Shown here piece after piece: positions 59,640 to 64,000 of a stretch of 64,000 bases of DNA. Under the pieces are notes generated by a model. The model was given only the letters and a program-made list of their open reading frames with translations, was not told the origin of the DNA and ran no database searches. Origin of the DNA: Xiphophorus maculatus (taxonomy: Eukaryota; Chordata; Actinopteri; Cyprinodontiformes; Poeciliidae); contig NC_036459.1 in assembly GCF_002775205.1 (NCBI RefSeq), forward strand, positions 19,204,312-19,268,311, written 5' to 3'. A program made the translations under genes and the position numbers. The number at the start of each line of letters is the position of its first letter. Position 1 is the first letter of the stretch.

Positions 59640-60827
59640 ATTTCTCAAAGTGTTCACTTTATTTTGTCTTAAACATCCTGACAATCCTTACAAAGCAAGT
59701 GTCAATCATTAATGAAAAACATACAACAGGTCTAGTGACATTAAAATAGTACATAACCCTCATTAAAAATGAAAATAAATAGAACCTTTTGGTTTAATAT
59801 CAAAGGAAACTTCTACAAAACGCCAACTTCCAAGTTTCCAAACTAAGAACTATACGTCTGCCTCATTTCTCCTCTAAACAATTTCAATATTTTCTATATC
59901 CGGTACATTCTCTAAAGCAGTGCCAGTTCAAAAAAAAAAAAAGCACAATTTAAGGCACAGTTGGATCATCTGCAGCAAACCATCACTGCAGCAAGCAAAC
60001 GCAAAATATGAAAACTATATGCACAATTTTACACAGCAAAAACTGAGTCTGATACTGTATTATCTGCATTAAAAACAAGCATCAGCTCACGTCATGTTTT
60101 AGGAGTACAAAGGTGCAGCAGAAACAGGAGACTGGAAGCTTCCAATGCTTCAGATGCTTGCAGTGTGTGGGATACATGGAGTTCAGTTCAGTTCCTTCCA
60201 TCAGAGTGCTGACATCGTGGTTAAGAAGGAGTCACACTGACTCTGGTGGAGAAGGAAGTTTAATCTAATCTAATCTAATCCTGTACTGTGAGTGTGGGTG
60301 AAGGGAGGAGTCAGGTGGTACAGACTCCACCCCTTTGGGAGGTCAGATGGAGCTAAAGAAATGATGGAGTTTTCCCAACATGCTGGAATGCTGCTGTTGC
60401 ATAATCTCAGGGTTTTCCTGCAGATGCACTCAGTCTGCTGACAGGAGCATCAGGATGTGTGCTCAGATCATCAGCCTCTCTCTCTCACAAAGACACACAC
60501 ACACACACAGAAACACACACACCATGGTGGAAAGCTTGTGCTTGTGCAGAAGGATTCCCATTTTCCAGTAGCCAGGATGGAGGCGGTGATAAACAGAAGT
60601 GAACAATGACAGTGTTGCACTGAAAGCTTACATACATACATGACTCCACTGTGGCAATGAGCGATGGAAGAGAACAAAGATAACAATAAATACTCACTTT
60701 GCTTTGTTTTCAATTCTATGACACTTGAAATATAAAGTTGATGTTTTTAAAAACTCTGCACCACTGAACAGCTTGTGCTGCCGCCTCGCTGCGGGGCCAC
60801 AGTTCTATGATACAGGGAGGGGCCCTC
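59640..60827 (-). other. lemd3: possible lemd3 3' UTR
   Basis: Downstream of the lemd3 stop there is about 1.2 kb without recognised transposons. It ends near two close AATAAA signals on the minus strand (59658-59663 and 59637-59642). A (CA)n run (about 60496-60529) and a (TAATC)n run (60262-60281) lie within it. The length is inferred from signal position only. Confidence 0.35.

Positions 60828-64000
<3,173 letters not shown>

Overview
The window is vertebrate nuclear DNA, almost certainly from a teleost fish. Short exons sit in long AT-rich introns with consensus splice sites. The proteins are closest in recall to vertebrate LMO3, DERA, MSRB3 and LEMD3. The repeats are typical of fish: Tc1/mariner relics, hAT elements, a tRNA-derived SINE, a Gypsy-type solo LTR, L1-like tails and many microsatellites. 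I cannot fix the species from the sequence.

Layout. (1) 1-23366 is most likely one large intron of lmo3 on the + strand. It holds repeats, perfect hairpins and some candidate conserved non-coding elements; the exon for the first LIM domain was not found and probably lies upstream. (2) The last two lmo3 coding exons are at 23367-23492 and 26830-26935. (3) 27.2-38.5 kb is intergenic and contains a degenerate Tc1 element. (4) dera, on the - strand, is complete: nine exons between 44503 and 38662, 318 codons. Its upstream region has two CACGTG E-boxes and a CTCF-like site. (5) msrb3, on the - strand, has six exons from 58261 to 47416 and encodes 187 residues. A second possible first exon at 56355-56253 would give a mitochondrial isoform. 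Its last intron holds a solo LTR split by a later hAT insertion, and both insertions keep their target-site duplications. (6) The 3' part of lemd3 (MAN1) is on the - strand from the window end to 60828: eight exon pieces, 276 residues.

The genes are independent housekeeping or regulatory genes and do not form a functional cluster: a LIM-only transcription cofactor, deoxyribose-phosphate aldolase, an ER/mitochondrial methionine sulfoxide reductase and an inner nuclear membrane protein. lmo3 and dera are convergent, as in human. lemd3, msrb3 and dera are co-oriented. The main unexpected signal is a set of ten or more perfect short-loop inverted repeats with 12-18 bp arms, spread over introns and intergenic DNA. 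I saw no new enzymatic or defence system.
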